Source of the DNA: Flavobacterium psychrophilum DSM 3660 = ATCC 49418
GTDB taxonomy: Bacteria > Bacteroidota > Bacteroidia > Flavobacteriales > Flavobacteriaceae
Length of the DNA stretch: 64,000 bases
Reading direction: 5' to 3'
NCBI RefSeq assembly: GCF_002217405.1
Contig: NZ_MUHE01000030.1
Location: forward strand, 62,001-126,000
Shown: positions 10,709 through 21,641 of the stretch, piece by piece
Layout of the letters: the number at the start of each line of letters is the position of its first letter
How positions within the stretch are numbered: position 1 is the stretch's first letter
The notes under the pieces: generated by a model
What the model saw: the letters and a program-made list of their open reading frames with translations, nothing else
What the model was told of the DNA's origin: nothing
Databases searched by the model: none
Translations under genes and position numbers: made by a program

Positions 10709-10891
10709 ATGGCTAAATTATTAGTAAAACAAGTTAGAAGTAAAATCAACTGTCCCCTTGATCAAAAAAGAGGATTAGAAGCTTTAGGTCTACGTAAAAT
10801 GGGTCAAGTTGTAGAGCATGATTCAAATCCAACTATCCTTGGGATGATAAACAAAGTTAAACACTTAGTTTCTGTAGAAGAAGCTAAATAA
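10709..10891 (+). CDS. rpmD: 50S ribosomal protein L30
   Basis: Small ferredoxin-like-fold ribosomal protein (60 aa). Recognised from VKQVRSKINCP, LGLRKMGQVVEH and GMINKVKHLV. It lies between rpsE and rplO as in most bacteria that keep L30. Confidence 0.95.
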   Translation: MAKLLVKQVRSKINCPLDQKRGLEALGLRKMGQVVEHDSNPTILGMINKVKHLVSVEEAK

Positions 10892-10903
10892 CCAAACACT
10901 GTT

Positions 10904-11356
10904 ATGAATTTAAGTAATTTACAACCAGCTGAAGGTTCAACACATAATCAAAACAAAAGATTAGGTAGAGGAGAAGGTTCTGGAAAAGGTGGTACTTCTG
11001 CAAGAGGTCACAAAGGAGCAAAATCTCGTTCTGGGTATTCTAAAAAGATTGGTTTTGAAGGAGGGCAAATGCCACTTCAAAGACGTGTTCCTAAGTTTGG
11101 TTTCACAAATATCAACAGAATTGAATATCAAGGAGTTAATCTTGATAATCTTCAATTACTTGTTGATAATGGTATTGTTACCGATACTGTCGATATGGCG
11201 GTATTTATTACAAGCCGTTTGGCTACTAAAACTGAAGTTGTTAAAATTTTAGGTAGAGGTGAGCTTAAAGCAAAATTAAAAGTTAGCGCACATAAATTTA
11301 CTGCTACTGCAAAAGCCGCTATTGAAGCTGCTGGTGGGGAAGCTATAGAATTGTAA
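10904..11356 (+). CDS. rplO: 50S ribosomal protein L15
   Basis: Large-subunit assembly protein of 150 aa with the glycine-rich, basic N-terminus ([22 protein letters not shown]) and [18 protein letters not shown]. It ends 11 bp before secY, which is translated as part of the same transcript. Confidence 0.97.
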   Translation: MNLSNLQPAEGSTHNQNKRLGRGEGSGKGGTSARGHKGAKSRSGYSKKIGFEGGQMPLQRRVPKFGFTNINRIEYQGVNLDNLQLLVDNGIVTDTVDMAVFITSRLATKTEVVKILGRGELKAKLKVSAHKFTATAKAAIEAAGGEAIEL

Positions 11357-11367
11357 TTTTCTAAACG

Positions 11368-12711
11368 ATGAAAAAACTTATTGAATCGTTTTTAAGCGTT
11401 TGGAAAATTGAGGAACTAAAAAACAGAATCCTAATTACATTAGGATTTCTGTTGGTTTATCGTTTTGGTAACCAAGTTCCTTTGCCAGGAATAGATATAA
11501 CTAAATTGCAAAATTTAACAAACCAAACAGATAAAGGTATTGGTTGGTTGATCGATGTGTTTACTGGTGGTGCTTTTTCCCATGCCTCTATCTTTGCATT
11601 AGGAATAATGCCTTATATTTCTGCTTCAATTGTAGTGCAGCTTATGGGAATTGCAATTCCTTATCTGCAAAAACTACAAAAAGAAGGAGAAAGTGGTAGG
11701 AAAAAGATGAATCAAATAACAAGATGGTTAACTATTGGTATTACATTAGTTCAGGGGCCGGGTTATATTTATAACCTCTACCGAACTTTGCCGCAAGACG
11801 CATTTTTGTTAGGTAATTCTCCAGCATTTATTTTTTCTTCTGTAATAATATTAGCTACAGGAACAATTTTCGCAATGTGGTTAGGTGAAAAAATAACTGA
11901 TAAAGGGATAGGTAACGGTATATCGTTGTTGATTATGGCAGGGATTCTTGCTAGAATGCCTCAAGCATTTATTCAGGAATTTTCATCTGTAACAACAAAT
12001 AATACAGGAGGAATAATGTTAATTGTTCTTGAAATTATTCTTTGGTTGTTGGTAATTATTGGTTGTATTTTAATAGTTATGGCTGTTCGTAAGATACCTG
12101 TTCAGTACGCTCGTCGTTCAGTAACAGGAGATTTAGAACAAGATTTGCTAGGTGGAGACAGACAATTTATTCCGTTAAAGCTAAATGCTTCAGGGGTTAT
12201 GCCAATCATTTTTGCTCAAGCAATCATGTTTATACCAGCTGCTGTTGCAGGATTATCAAAATCTGAAACGGCACAATCAATAGCTTCAAGATTTCAAAAT
12301 GTATTTGGTTGGGAGTATAATTTATTATTTGCATTATTAATCGTTATTTTTACCTACTTTTACACCGCAATTACAGTTCCAACTAATAAAATGGCAGATG
12401 ATTTAAAAAGAAGTGGTGGGTTTATACCGGGTGTTAAGCCAGGTGTGGAAACTGCAGATTTCTTAGATCATATTATGTCTTTGATTACCTTTCCAGGGTC
12501 ATTATGTCTTGCGCTACTTGCTGTGTTCCCAGCTATTGTTGTAAGTTTAATGGGTGTTCAGACACAATGGGCACATTTCTTCGGAGGTACATCGCTATTA
12601 ATTATGGTTGGTGTTGTAATAGACACAGTTCAGCAAATCAATTCATATTTGTTAAACAAACATTATGACGGTTTAATGAAAAGTGGTAAAAACAGAAAAG
12701 CAATAGCTTAA
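11368..12711 (+). CDS. secY: Sec translocon channel subunit SecY
   Basis: Core of the SecYEG protein-conducting channel in the cytoplasmic membrane. 447 aa with about ten hydrophobic segments. Conserved features include [10 protein letters not shown] near TM1, the plug region, [10 protein letters not shown], and the cytoplasmic loop [15 protein letters not shown]. The last third has [10 protein letters not shown] and the C-terminal [12 protein letters not shown]. Embedded between rplO and infA with 11 and 1 bp gaps. There is no adk or map gene between secY and infA. Confidence 0.97.
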   Translation: MKKLIESFLSVWKIEELKNRILITLGFLLVYRFGNQVPLPGIDITKLQNLTNQTDKGIGWLIDVFTGGAFSHASIFALGIMPYISASIVVQLMGIAIPYLQKLQKEGESGRKKMNQITRWLTIGITLVQGPGYIYNLYRTLPQDAFLLGNSPAFIFSSVIILATGTIFAMWLGEKITDKGIGNGISLLIMAGILARMPQAFIQEFSSVTTNNTGGIMLIVLEIILWLLVIIGCILIVMAVRKIPVQYARRSVTGDLEQDLLGGDRQFIPLKLNASGVMPIIFAQAIMFIPAAVAGLSKSETAQSIASRFQNVFGWEYNLLFALLIVIFTYFYTAITVPTNKMADDLKRSGGFIPGVKPGVETADFLDHIMSLITFPGSLCLALLAVFPAIVVSLMGVQTQWAHFFGGTSLLIMVGVVIDTVQQINSYLLNKHYDGLMKSGKNRKAIA

Positions 12712-12712
12712 T

Positions 12713-12928
12713 ATGGCAAAACAATCAGCAATAGAACAAGACGGAGCTATCATCGAAGCGTTATCAAATGCGATGTTCCGTGTTGAATTAGAAAATGGGC
12801 ATATCGTTATTGCTCACATTTCAGGAAAAATGCGCATGCATTACATCAAATTATTACCTGGTGATAAAGTGAAACTTGAAATGAGTCCTTACGATTTGTC
12901 AAAAGCAAGAATTACTTATAGATACTAA
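12713..12928 (+). CDS. infA: Translation initiation factor IF-1
   Basis: Small OB-fold factor (71 aa) that occupies the A site during initiation. Identified by [28 protein letters not shown] and [16 protein letters not shown]. It sits 1 bp after secY and 3 bp before rpmJ. Confidence 0.97.
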   Translation: MAKQSAIEQDGAIIEALSNAMFRVELENGHIVIAHISGKMRMHYIKLLPGDKVKLEMSPYDLSKARITYRY

Positions 12929-12931
12929 AAA

Positions 12932-13048
12932 ATGAAAGTAAGAGCATCAGTAAAAAAGAGAAGTCCCGAGTGCAAAATTGTACGTAGAAAAGGGAGATTG
13001 TACGTTATTAACAAAAAGAATCCTAGATTTAAACAAAGACAAGGATAA
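12932..13048 (+). CDS. rpmJ: 50S ribosomal protein L36, zinc-independent form
   Basis: A 38-codon gene reading [17 protein letters not shown] at its start and NPRFKQRQG at its end, which is L36. In the zinc-binding class the ligands are Cys11, Cys14, Cys27 and a histidine near 32. Here only C14 remains and the others are Ser, Asn/Lys and Phe, so it cannot hold zinc the usual way. It lies 3 bp after infA and 2 bp before rpsM. It is short enough to be missed by size-filtered gene finding. Confidence 0.96.
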   Translation: MKVRASVKKRSPECKIVRRKGRLYVINKKNPRFKQRQG

Positions 13049-13050
13049 TT

Positions 13051-13425
13051 ATGGCAAGAATAGCAGGGGTAGATATTCCCAAAAATAAGAGAGGTGTTAT
13101 TGCATTAACTTATATCTTCGGAGTAGGTAGAAGCAGAGCTATTGAGGTTTTAGAAAAAGCTCAAGTTAGTCAAGACAAAAAAGTACAAGATTGGAATGAT
13201 GACGAAATCGGTGGTATCCGTGAGGCAGTCTCTTTTTATAAAATAGAAGGGGAATTGCGTTCAGAAGTTTCATTAAATATTAAACGTTTAATGGATATTG
13301 GGTGTTACAGAGGAATTCGTCATAGATCTGGGCTTCCATTAAGAGGTCAAAGAACTAAGAACAATTCTAGAACTAGAAAAGGTAAAAGAAAAACTGTTGC
13401 GAACAAGAAAAAAGCAACTAAATAA
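13051..13425 (+). CDS. rpsM: 30S ribosomal protein S13
   Basis: Small-subunit head protein of 124 aa contacting the P-site tRNA and L5. Begins [14 protein letters not shown] and contains [22 protein letters not shown]. It opens the alpha-operon part of the cluster. Confidence 0.97.
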   Translation: MARIAGVDIPKNKRGVIALTYIFGVGRSRAIEVLEKAQVSQDKKVQDWNDDEIGGIREAVSFYKIEGELRSEVSLNIKRLMDIGCYRGIRHRSGLPLRGQRTKNNSRTRKGKRKTVANKKKATK

Positions 13426-13433
13426 TAAGTAGT

Positions 13434-13817
13434 ATGGCTAAGGCAAGTACAAAAAAACGTAAAGTTATAGTAGAGTCAATAGGCGAAGCTCATATTAGTG
13501 CAACTTTTAACAACATCATCATTTCTTTGACAAACAAAAAAGGAGAAGTTGTTTCTTGGTCGTCAGCTGGTAAAATGGGCTTTAGAGGTTCTAAAAAGAA
13601 CACTCCGTATGCTGCTCAAATGGCTGCTGAAGATTGTTCTAAAGTAGCGATGGAAGCTGGTATGAAAAAAGTGAAAGTATATGTAAAAGGACCAGGAAAC
13701 GGACGTGAGTCTGCCATCAGATCTTTACACAATGCTGGAATTGAAGTAACAGAGATTATCGATGTTACCCCACTTCCTCACAACGGGTGTCGTCCTCCAA
13801 AAAGACGTAGAGTATAA
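13434..13817 (+). CDS. rpsK: 30S ribosomal protein S11
   Basis: Platform protein of 127 aa. Features are [28 protein letters not shown], read here in pieces, and the C-terminal [18 protein letters not shown] 91-bp gap follows before rpsD. Confidence 0.97.
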   Translation: MAKASTKKRKVIVESIGEAHISATFNNIIISLTNKKGEVVSWSSAGKMGFRGSKKNTPYAAQMAAEDCSKVAMEAGMKKVKVYVKGPGNGRESAIRSLHNAGIEVTEIIDVTPLPHNGCRPPKRRRV

Positions 13818-13908
13818 TTTTATAATAGTAAGTATAATAGGTAGAATTTTAGATTATCGAAGGATATGACCTGAATTCATAATCTCTATCTTAATTAAAT
13901 TTTTAGAA

Positions 13909-14514
13909 ATGGCAAGATATACTGGTCCAAGTACAAGAATAGCTCGTAAATTTGGCGAAGCTATTTTCGGAGATGATAAATCATTCGAAAAAAGAAATTA
14001 CCCACCCGGACAACACGGGATGGCTAAAAAAAGAGGAAAAAAATCTGAATTTGCGATCCAGTTAATGGAAAAACAAAAAGCTAAATATTCTTACGGAATT
14101 TTAGAAAAACAGTTCAGAGGTTTATTTAAAAAAGCGGCAGCTTCAAAAGGTGTAACAGGTGAAATCCTTTTGCAATTATGTGAAGCACGTTTAGATAACG
14201 TCGTTTACAGAATGGGTATTGCTCCAACTAGAAGAGCAGCAAGGCAAATCGTTTCTCACAGACACGTGACCGTAAACGGTGAACTTGTCAATGTACCTTC
14301 ATACCATTTAAAACCTGGTGACAAAGTTGCTGTTCGTGAAAAATCTAAATCATTAGAAGCTATCGACCGTTCTTTATCTAATTCAAGTCATGTTTATGAG
14401 TGGATTACTTGGAATACTGCACAAATGGAAGGAACTTTTGTTTCTGTTCCTGCAAGATTGCAAATCCCAGAAAACATTAAAGAACAACTAATCGTCGAAT
14501 TGTACAACAAATAA
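13909..14514 (+). CDS. rpsD: 30S ribosomal protein S4
   Basis: Primary 16S-binding protein of 201 aa that nucleates small-subunit assembly. It begins [17 protein letters not shown], and an S4 RNA-binding domain spans about residues 91-155 ([19 protein letters not shown]). S4 often autoregulates its own mRNA. The 91-bp upstream gap has only a weak 7-bp stem (13851-13857 with 13879-13885), so I cannot assign a regulatory fold. Confidence 0.97.
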   Translation: MARYTGPSTRIARKFGEAIFGDDKSFEKRNYPPGQHGMAKKRGKKSEFAIQLMEKQKAKYSYGILEKQFRGLFKKAAASKGVTGEILLQLCEARLDNVVYRMGIAPTRRAARQIVSHRHVTVNGELVNVPSYHLKPGDKVAVREKSKSLEAIDRSLSNSSHVYEWITWNTAQMEGTFVSVPARLQIPENIKEQLIVELYNK

Positions 14515-14538
14515 TAATTGACATCAGTCTTATAATTT

Positions 14539-15531
14539 ATGGCATTATTTAATTTTCAGAAGCCCGATAAAGTTATCATGATCGATTCAACCGATTTTGA
14601 AGGTAAGTTTGAATTCAGACCTTTAGAACCTGGTTACGGATTAACAGTTGGTAACGCACTTAGAAGAGTTTTACTTTCTGCTTTAGAAGGTTACGCAATC
14701 ACATCTATCCGTATAGAAGGTGTAGATCACGAATTCTCAACTATTCCTGGAGTTGTTGAAGATGTTACAGAAATTATTCTTAGTCTTAAACAAGTGCGTT
14801 TCAAACGTCAAATAGAAGACATAGATAACGAATCTGTTACCATTGCAATCTCAGGAAAAAATCAAATTACTGCTGGTGATTTCCAAAAATATATTTCTGG
14901 TTTTCAAGTATTAAACCCAGAATTGGTGATTTGTAACTTGGACAGTAAAGTGAACTTTAACATGGAAATGACTATCGAAAAAGGTAGAGGATATGTTCCA
15001 GCTGAAGAAAACAAAAAACAAAATGCTGCAATTGGTACTATTTTTACCGATTCTATCTTTACACCAGTAAAGAATGTGAAATATGCAATTGAAAACTTCC
15101 GTGTAGAGCAAAAAACAGATTACGAAAAATTAGTTTTTGAAATAAAAACTGACGGATCTATTAATCCAAAAGATGCCCTTACTGAAGCTGCAAAAGTATT
15201 AATTCACCATTTCATGTTGTTCTCTGACGAAAGAATTACACTTGAAGCTGATGAAATAGCCCAAACAGAATCTTATGACGAAGAGTCATTACATATGAGA
15301 CAACTGCTTAAAACTAAGCTTGTAGATATGGATCTTTCTGTAAGAGCATTAAATTGCTTAAAAGCAGCTGAAGTTGATACATTAGGTGACTTAGTATCAT
15401 TCAACAAAAATGACTTAATGAAATTTCGTAATTTTGGTAAAAAATCTTTAACAGAACTAGACGAACTAGTCGCTATTAAAAATTTAACCTTCGGAATGGA
15501 TTTAGCAAAATACAAATTAGATAAAGAATAA
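14539..15531 (+). CDS. rpoA: DNA-directed RNA polymerase alpha subunit
   Basis: 330-aa subunit that nucleates core RNA polymerase assembly. The N-terminal dimerisation domain has [20 protein letters not shown]. The C-terminal domain for UP-element and activator contact has [24 protein letters not shown] and [12 protein letters not shown], quoted in part. Normal position between rpsD and rplQ. Confidence 0.97.
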   Translation: MALFNFQKPDKVIMIDSTDFEGKFEFRPLEPGYGLTVGNALRRVLLSALEGYAITSIRIEGVDHEFSTIPGVVEDVTEIILSLKQVRFKRQIEDIDNESVTIAISGKNQITAGDFQKYISGFQVLNPELVICNLDSKVNFNMEMTIEKGRGYVPAEENKKQNAAIGTIFTDSIFTPVKNVKYAIENFRVEQKTDYEKLVFEIKTDGSINPKDALTEAAKVLIHHFMLFSDERITLEADEIAQTESYDEESLHMRQLLKTKLVDMDLSVRALNCLKAAEVDTLGDLVSFNKNDLMKFRNFGKKSLTELDELVAIKNLTFGMDLAKYKLDKE

Positions 15532-15595
15532 ATTACTTCATATTTTGCTCTCCAAAGAGGATTGTAGCAAGATGAAGGTTTAAAAAAAACAGGTC

Positions 15596-16084
15596 ATGAG
15601 ACACGGAAAAAAATTCAACCACTTAAGCAGACAAAAAGGGCACAGAGCAGCAATGCTTGCCAATATGGCTTGTTCTCTAATCGAGCACAAACGTATTAAC
15701 ACTACTGTCGCTAAAGCAAAAGCGCTTAAACAATTTGTTGAGCCGCTTATCACAAAATCTAAAGACGATACAACCCACAATCGTCGTATATGTTTCGCTT
15801 ACTTACGTAGCAAATATGCAGTAACTGACTTGTTCAGAGACGTAGCAGCTAAAGTAGGTGATCGTCCAGGAGGATACACACGTATTATCAAATTAGGTAA
15901 TCGTTTAGGAGATAACGCAGATATGGCGATGATCGAATTAGTAGATTTCAACGAACTATACAACGGTGGTAAAAAAGAAGAAGTGAAAACTAAAAGCCGT
16001 CGTGGTGGAAAAGCTAAAAAAGCTGAACCAACTACCGAAGCTCCAGCTAACACAACTGAAGAAACTACTGATAGTGCAGAATAA
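15596..16084 (+). CDS. rplQ: 50S ribosomal protein L17, with acidic/Thr-rich tail
   Basis: Tunnel-exit protein of 162 aa. [20 protein letters not shown] and the [17 protein letters not shown] segment define L17. About 40 C-terminal residues extend past the usual end: first basic ([11 protein letters not shown]), then Thr/Glu-rich ([17 protein letters not shown]). Such tails are common in Bacteroidota. Last gene of the super-operon; a hairpin terminator follows 25 bp later. Confidence 0.96.
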   Translation: MRHGKKFNHLSRQKGHRAAMLANMACSLIEHKRINTTVAKAKALKQFVEPLITKSKDDTTHNRRICFAYLRSKYAVTDLFRDVAAKVGDRPGGYTRIIKLGNRLGDNADMAMIELVDFNELYNGGKKEEVKTKSRRGGKAKKAEPTTEAPANTTEETTDSAE

Positions 16085-16108
16085 TATGACATTCAGTTCA
16101 TAAATATT

Positions 16109-16143
16109 AAGGATAAACTTTTACTAGTTTATCCTTTTTTTTT
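16109..16143 (+). terminator. Rho-independent terminator after rplQ
   Basis: A 9-bp perfect stem (16111-16119 with 16126-16134, extendable by two A-T pairs) with a 6-nt loop is followed by nine T residues. It closes the ribosomal super-operon. Confidence 0.85.
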
Positions 16144-16166
16144 ATAGCACTAAATCTAATAAGAAG

Positions 16167-16292
16167 AGGAGCGAAAGGCTCGGGACTTTACCAGCAAACC
16201 ATATTCCTGCTGTCGTTACAATCTTTATACACTAAATAGGTTTTTAAAAACCTGTTTAGTGTATAAAGGATTTCCACTTCCATCAGGGCTAG
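16167..16292 (+). repeat. Dispersed hairpin-core repeat, copy A
   Basis: It begins AGGAGC, has CCTGCT..CGTTACAA before the core, and ends GGATTTCCACTTC..CAGGGCTA. The core is an 18-bp stem (16223-16240 with 16251-16268, one G-T pair) around a 10-nt loop. The flanks match copies at 18851-18994 and 24329-24453, while the hairpin sequence differs between copies. With the rplQ terminator and the carA promoter it accounts for most of the 303-bp rplQ-carA gap. Confidence 0.65.
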
Positions 16293-16359
16293 CTAGTAAA
16301 TTATTCGAATACTTGTATTTCCTTAGATATCTTTTATGGTTTAATTAAGAAAAAAACTT

Positions 16360-16367
16360 TATTTTTG
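16360..16367 (+). promoter_or_regulatory. Candidate -7 element for carA
   Basis: TATTTTTG fits TAnnTTTG exactly and lies 20 bp before the carA ATG. No strong -33 TTTG is visible. Confidence 0.5.
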
Positions 16368-16387
16368 CACCACAACTAAATATAACA

Positions 16388-17497
16388 ATGCAACACACAA
16401 CAAAACAAGCCGCAATATTATTACTAAGTGACGGAACAATCTTTCACGGTAAATCTATCGGAATAAGCGGCACCACATTCGGCGAAGTATGTTTTAATAC
16501 AGGAACAACAGGATACCAAGAAATATTTACCGACCCGTCTTATTTCGGACAAATAATGGTAGCCACCAATGCACACATAGGAAACTATGGCGTAAATGCA
16601 GCTGAAGTAGAATCAGATAAAATTATGATTTCAGGATTAGTTTGCAAAAACTTTTCCAATTTTCATTCCCGTCCAGATTCAGAAAGTAATCTATTTGATT
16701 ATTTCAAAAAACAAAACTTAGTTTGTATTTCTGATGTAGATACTCGTGCACTCGTAAGTTACATTCGTGACAACGGAGCCATGAACTCAGTCATATCAAC
16801 CGACGGAACATCAATAGAAGAACTTAAAAAGCAATTGGCTCAAATTCCAGACATGAAAGGATTAGAGCTAGCATCAAAAGTATCTACAAAAACACCGTAT
16901 TTTTATGGAAATGAAAATGCAAAATATAAAATATCAGCTCTAGATTTAGGAATAAAAACCAATATACTTCGTAATCTTGCCAAAAGAGATTGTTATATCA
17001 AAGTCTTTCCATACAATGCGAAATATCAAGATTTAAAGGAATTCAATCCAGATGGTTATTTCTTGTCTAACGGACCTGGCGATCCAGACCCTCTAGAAAG
17101 TGCCATTTCGGTTGCAAAAGAAATTATCGCAAACAACAATCCACTCTTCGGAATCTGTTTGGGGCACCAAGTCATTGCCTTGGCCAATGGAGTGTCTACT
17201 TATAAAATGTTCAACGGACATAGAGGAATAAATCATCCAGTTAAAAATCTAATAACAGGAAAAGGAGAAATCACCTCGCAAAATCACGGATTTGCTGTCA
17301 ATAAAGAAGCATTAGACAATCATCCTGACTTAGAAATCACCCATTTACACATAAACGACGGTACCGTTGCAGGTATGCGAATGAAAAGCAAAAACTGTTT
17401 TTCAGTGCAATACCACCCAGAAGCAAGTCCTGGCCCACACGACTCTAGTTATTTATTTGATGAATTTATTGAAAATATAAAACTTTCAAAAAACTAA
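16388..17497 (+). CDS. carA: Carbamoyl-phosphate synthase small (glutaminase) subunit
   Basis: 369-aa glutamine amidotransferase subunit that supplies ammonia to CarB for carbamoyl phosphate, the precursor of arginine and pyrimidines. The N-terminal CPSase small-chain domain has FGEVCFNTGTTGYQEI. The class I amidotransferase domain has the nucleophile C257 in GICLGHQ and the His/Glu pair in QYHPEASPGP. carB is not adjacent in this window, as eno follows 50 bp downstream, so the large subunit must be elsewhere. Start supported by a TAnnTTTG element 20 bp upstream. Confidence 0.95.
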   Translation: MQHTTKQAAILLLSDGTIFHGKSIGISGTTFGEVCFNTGTTGYQEIFTDPSYFGQIMVATNAHIGNYGVNAAEVESDKIMISGLVCKNFSNFHSRPDSESNLFDYFKKQNLVCISDVDTRALVSYIRDNGAMNSVISTDGTSIEELKKQLAQIPDMKGLELASKVSTKTPYFYGNENAKYKISALDLGIKTNILRNLAKRDCYIKVFPYNAKYQDLKEFNPDGYFLSNGPGDPDPLESAISVAKEIIANNNPLFGICLGHQVIALANGVSTYKMFNGHRGINHPVKNLITGKGEITSQNHGFAVNKEALDNHPDLEITHLHINDGTVAGMRMKSKNCFSVQYHPEASPGPHDSSYLFDEFIENIKLSKN

Positions 17498-17526
17498 ATT
17501 ATATTTGTAATAAATCTAAAGTCTAA

Positions 17527-18837
<1,311 letters not shown>

Positions 18838-18850
18838 AAACATTGTAATT

Positions 18851-18994
18851 AGGAGCCAATCCCGCTTTACGCTACAAGTACTCACTCAAAAAACTATTTT
18901 TCTAAACAACAACAGGAGCTTCCTTTGGTCGCTCTGTTGTTGCAAGAAAAATTAGTTTTTTTCGCTTCGTAGCTTTCCGCTTCAATCGGGGCTA
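18851..18994 (+). repeat. Dispersed hairpin-core repeat, copy B
   Basis: Left flank AGGAGCCAATCCCGCT..CGCTACAA and right flank CTTTCCGCTTC..CGGGGCTA match copies A and C. The core (about 18888-18961) is a long interrupted hairpin: AAAAAACTA, then AGAAAAA-type arms, then CAACAACAG pairing with CTGTTGTTG. It starts 13 bp after the eno stop and probably acts as its terminator. Confidence 0.65.
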
Positions 18995-19308
18995 AAACAG
19001 CAACATTCATTATTCAAAAACACTCTAATATTCGGTAGGTATATTATTATTGCTAGCAACGAGAATCTCAATAACTCGATACAACTTCTCATTGCGGTAA
19101 ATTCAATAATAAAAAGGATAAAAAGATATAGTTTTTAGTCTCAACAAAAAAACTAAAATCAACCTATAAAACTTGCAAAGTTCAAAAAAAAACTAATTTA
19201 TTTCAATAAGCACTTTCCTCAAACCATTAAATTCAAAATAAAATCGTTTTTATCAATTATTTAACTAAAACCTTACCTGAATTCTTTTTTAATTAATAAG
19301 TAATTTCA

Positions 19309-19316
19309 TAGCTTTG
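19309..19316 (+). promoter_or_regulatory. Candidate -7 element for citrate synthase
   Basis: TAGCTTTG fits TAnnTTTG exactly and lies 35 bp before the gltA start. A T-run (19284-19290) is at roughly the -33 spacing but lacks a clear TTG. Confidence 0.5.
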
Positions 19317-19351
19317 TTAAATTATAATTAGATAAACTCCCATAATATATT

Positions 19352-20635
19352 ATGTCAAATACAGCAACAATAGAAATTGATGGCAAAAAGTATGAATTTC
19401 CTACAATAACAGGAAGCGAAAACGAAGTCGCCATAGATATTAGCAAGCTAAGAGATTTAACAGGTGCCATAACCATGGATCCAGGTTACAAAAACTCAGG
19501 AGTTTGTAAATCAGAAATAACATTCCTAGACGGCGAAGAAGGAATTCTACGTTACAGAGGATATTCAATAGAAGATCTAGCTGATAAAGCAGATTTTCTT
19601 GAAGTTTCCTACCTAGTTATTTTTGGGGAATTACCTACAAAAGCAGAATTAGAACGTTTTGAAAACAATATTCGTAAATACACATTAGTAAACGAAGAAA
19701 TGAAAAACATCATCGATGGTTTTCCTAAAACAGCACACCCAATGGGTGTTTTGTCTTCGCTAACAAGTGCCTTAACAGCATTTAACCCAAAAGTGGTTAA
19801 TGTAGAAAACGAAAAAGAAATGTATGAGGCTGTTTGTAAAACTATGGGTAAATTTCTAGTTCTTGCCACTTGGACATTTAGAAAAAGCATGGGGTATCCG
19901 CTAAACTACTACGACAATACAATAGGATATGTAGAAAATTTTATGCAATTAATGTTTAGATTACCTACAAGCCCTTATGCAGCAAACCCAGTTATTGTCG
20001 CTGCTTTAGATAAGTTATTTATACTTCATGCAGACCACGAGCAAAACTGTTCTACATCAACAGTAAGAATGGTAGGCTCATCTCATGCAGGATTGTTTGC
20101 ATCAATCTCAGCAGGGGTTTCAGCACTTTGGGGGCCACTTCATGGAGGTGCAAACCAAGCAGTATTAGAAATGCTCGAAGAAATTCAAAAAAACGGAGGA
20201 GATGCCGAAAAATATTTAGCAAAAGCCAAAGACAAAAACGACGAATTTCGCCTCATGGGATTCGGACATAGAGTTTACAAAAACTTCGATCCAAGAGCAA
20301 AAATCATCAAAAAAGCAGCCGACGAAGTTTTAAGAACTTTAGGGGTAGATGATCCAATCCTTCAAATCGCAAAAAAACTAGAAGAATCAGCCTTAGTAGA
20401 TGAGTATTTTGTGTCAAGAAAATTATACCCAAATGTCGATTTCTACTCAGGAATTATATACAGAGCATTAGGAATTCCTACAGATATGTTTACCGTATTA
20501 TTCGCCATAGGTCGTTTGCCAGGCTGGATAGCACAATGGAAAGAAATGCGTGAAAACAAAGAGCCTATTGGTCGTCCACGTCAAGTTTATACAGGACATC
20601 CCTTACGAGATTTTGTTGCCGTAGAAAAGCGATAA
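19352..20635 (+). CDS. gltA: Citrate synthase (type II)
   Basis: TCA-cycle entry enzyme of 427 aa that condenses acetyl-CoA with oxaloacetate. The length and N-terminal beta-rich segment (TATIEIDGKKYEFP) match the type II, NADH-sensitive hexameric class. Catalytic segments HADHEQNCSTSTVR, GPLHGGANQAV and MGFGHRVYKNFDPRA are intact, and the aspartate lies in VDFYSG. It has its own promoter element and a downstream hairpin, so it is probably monocistronic. Confidence 0.96.
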   Translation: MSNTATIEIDGKKYEFPTITGSENEVAIDISKLRDLTGAITMDPGYKNSGVCKSEITFLDGEEGILRYRGYSIEDLADKADFLEVSYLVIFGELPTKAELERFENNIRKYTLVNEEMKNIIDGFPKTAHPMGVLSSLTSALTAFNPKVVNVENEKEMYEAVCKTMGKFLVLATWTFRKSMGYPLNYYDNTIGYVENFMQLMFRLPTSPYAANPVIVAALDKLFILHADHEQNCSTSTVRMVGSSHAGLFASISAGVSALWGPLHGGANQAVLEMLEEIQKNGGDAEKYLAKAKDKNDEFRLMGFGHRVYKNFDPRAKIIKKAADEVLRTLGVDDPILQIAKKLEESALVDEYFVSRKLYPNVDFYSGIIYRALGIPTDMFTVLFAIGRLPGWIAQWKEMRENKEPIGRPRQVYTGHPLRDFVAVEKR

Positions 20636-20657
20636 TTTCTTTATAAATTAAACAAAA

Positions 20658-20685
20658 AGCTTCTCATAATCGGGAAGCTATTTTT
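20658..20685 (+). terminator. Terminator after citrate synthase
   Basis: AGCTTCTC (20658-20665) pairs with GGGAAGCT (20672-20679), with one G-T pair and a 6-nt loop. Five T residues follow. It abuts the next gene's promoter element. Confidence 0.75.
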
Positions 20686-20692
20686 ATATTTG
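20685..20692 (+). promoter_or_regulatory. Candidate -7 element for the amidinohydrolase gene
   Basis: TATATTTG fits TAnnTTTG and lies 22 bp before the ATG at 20715, immediately after the preceding terminator. Confidence 0.5.
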
Positions 20693-20714
20693 CTTACAAG
20701 CCAAAAGCTAATTT

Positions 20715-21629
20715 ATGCTACAATTAAACGTAAAAAACGAATCTTCTAGATTAAGAGCAGTCGTATTAGGATCTGCAGTAAATAATGGACCAACACCAAC
20801 TGCTCATGAAGCCTACGACCCCAAATCTCTAGAACACATTTTGGCAGGAACCTATCCTGTTGAAGAAGATATGACAAACGAAATGGAAGCTTTTAACAAA
20901 GTCTTTCAGAAGTATGATGTCAAAGTATATCGACCAGAAACAATATCAAATTACAACCAAATATTCACTCGGGATATTGGTTTTGTGATAGATGATGTTT
21001 TTATAAAAGCCAATATTTTGCCTGATAGAGAAAGAGAATTAGATGCTATTCAGTATGTAATAGATCAAATAAATCCAGCAAAAGTGGTTCGCCCGCCAGA
21101 AGAAGTACATATAGAAGGAGGCGATGTTATGTTGCATAATGAGTATATTTTTATAGGAACTTATAAAGGTTCAGACTACAAAGATTACATTACGGCACGT
21201 ACCAATATGGAAGGGGTAAATTATATTAAAAAATTATTCCCAAATAAAATAGTCAAAGAATTCGACCTTGTAAAATCTAAAATAGAAGCCCATGATAATG
21301 CTTTGCATTTAGATTGTTGTTTTCAGCCAGTAGGAAACGGCAAAGGAATTATTTACAAAAGTGGCTTCCGTGAAGAAGCAGATTATATGTTCTTAGTAAA
21401 CCTTTTTGGCAAAGAAAACCTATTTCATATCACTAGAGACGAGATGTATAATATGAATTCAAACGTCTTTTCTATTGCACCAGATGTTGTAGTTTCTGAG
21501 AAAAATTTCACAAGATTAAACACTTGGCTTCGTGATAACGGATTTACTGTCGAAGAAATTCCGTATGCCGAAATTGCCAAACAAGAAGGATTGTTGCGTT
21601 GCTCAACATTGCCCTTAATTAGAGATTAG
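20715..21629 (+). CDS. Arginine-deiminase-fold (amidinotransferase/DDAH-like) hydrolase
   Basis: 304-aa enzyme of the guanidino-group-modifying superfamily, which acts on arginine-like substrates through a covalent cysteine intermediate. Visible signatures are TRDIGFVID, HIEGGDVM (acidic pair), ALHLDCCF (histidine) and the C-terminal nucleophile C296 in LLRCSTLPL. This motif set suits a dimethylarginine dimethylaminohydrolase-like enzyme or arginine deiminase relative; the substrate cannot be fixed from sequence. A second superfamily member lies at 22207-23142, with a broken gene inserted between them. Confidence 0.8.
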   Translation: MLQLNVKNESSRLRAVVLGSAVNNGPTPTAHEAYDPKSLEHILAGTYPVEEDMTNEMEAFNKVFQKYDVKVYRPETISNYNQIFTRDIGFVIDDVFIKANILPDRERELDAIQYVIDQINPAKVVRPPEEVHIEGGDVMLHNEYIFIGTYKGSDYKDYITARTNMEGVNYIKKLFPNKIVKEFDLVKSKIEAHDNALHLDCCFQPVGNGKGIIYKSGFREEADYMFLVNLFGKENLFHITRDEMYNMNSNVFSIAPDVVVSEKNFTRLNTWLRDNGFTVEEIPYAEIAKQEGLLRCSTLPLIRD

Positions 21630-21641
21630 CTTAGGGTTGTA

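Larger units (their letters stand above)
18838..19351. other. 514-bp intergenic region, eno to citrate synthase
   Basis: The first part is repeat copy B (18851-18994), whose hairpin probably ends eno transcription. The middle, about 19000-19260, is A/T-rich with a weak stem near 19128-19165 and no credible reading frame. The last part carries the TAGCTTTG promoter element for citrate synthase. Confidence 0.6.

Noticed and set aside
13851-13885. Possible S4 autoregulatory leader before rpsD
   Set aside because: Only a 7-bp stem with a 21-nt loop; no pseudoknot could be drawn with confidence.
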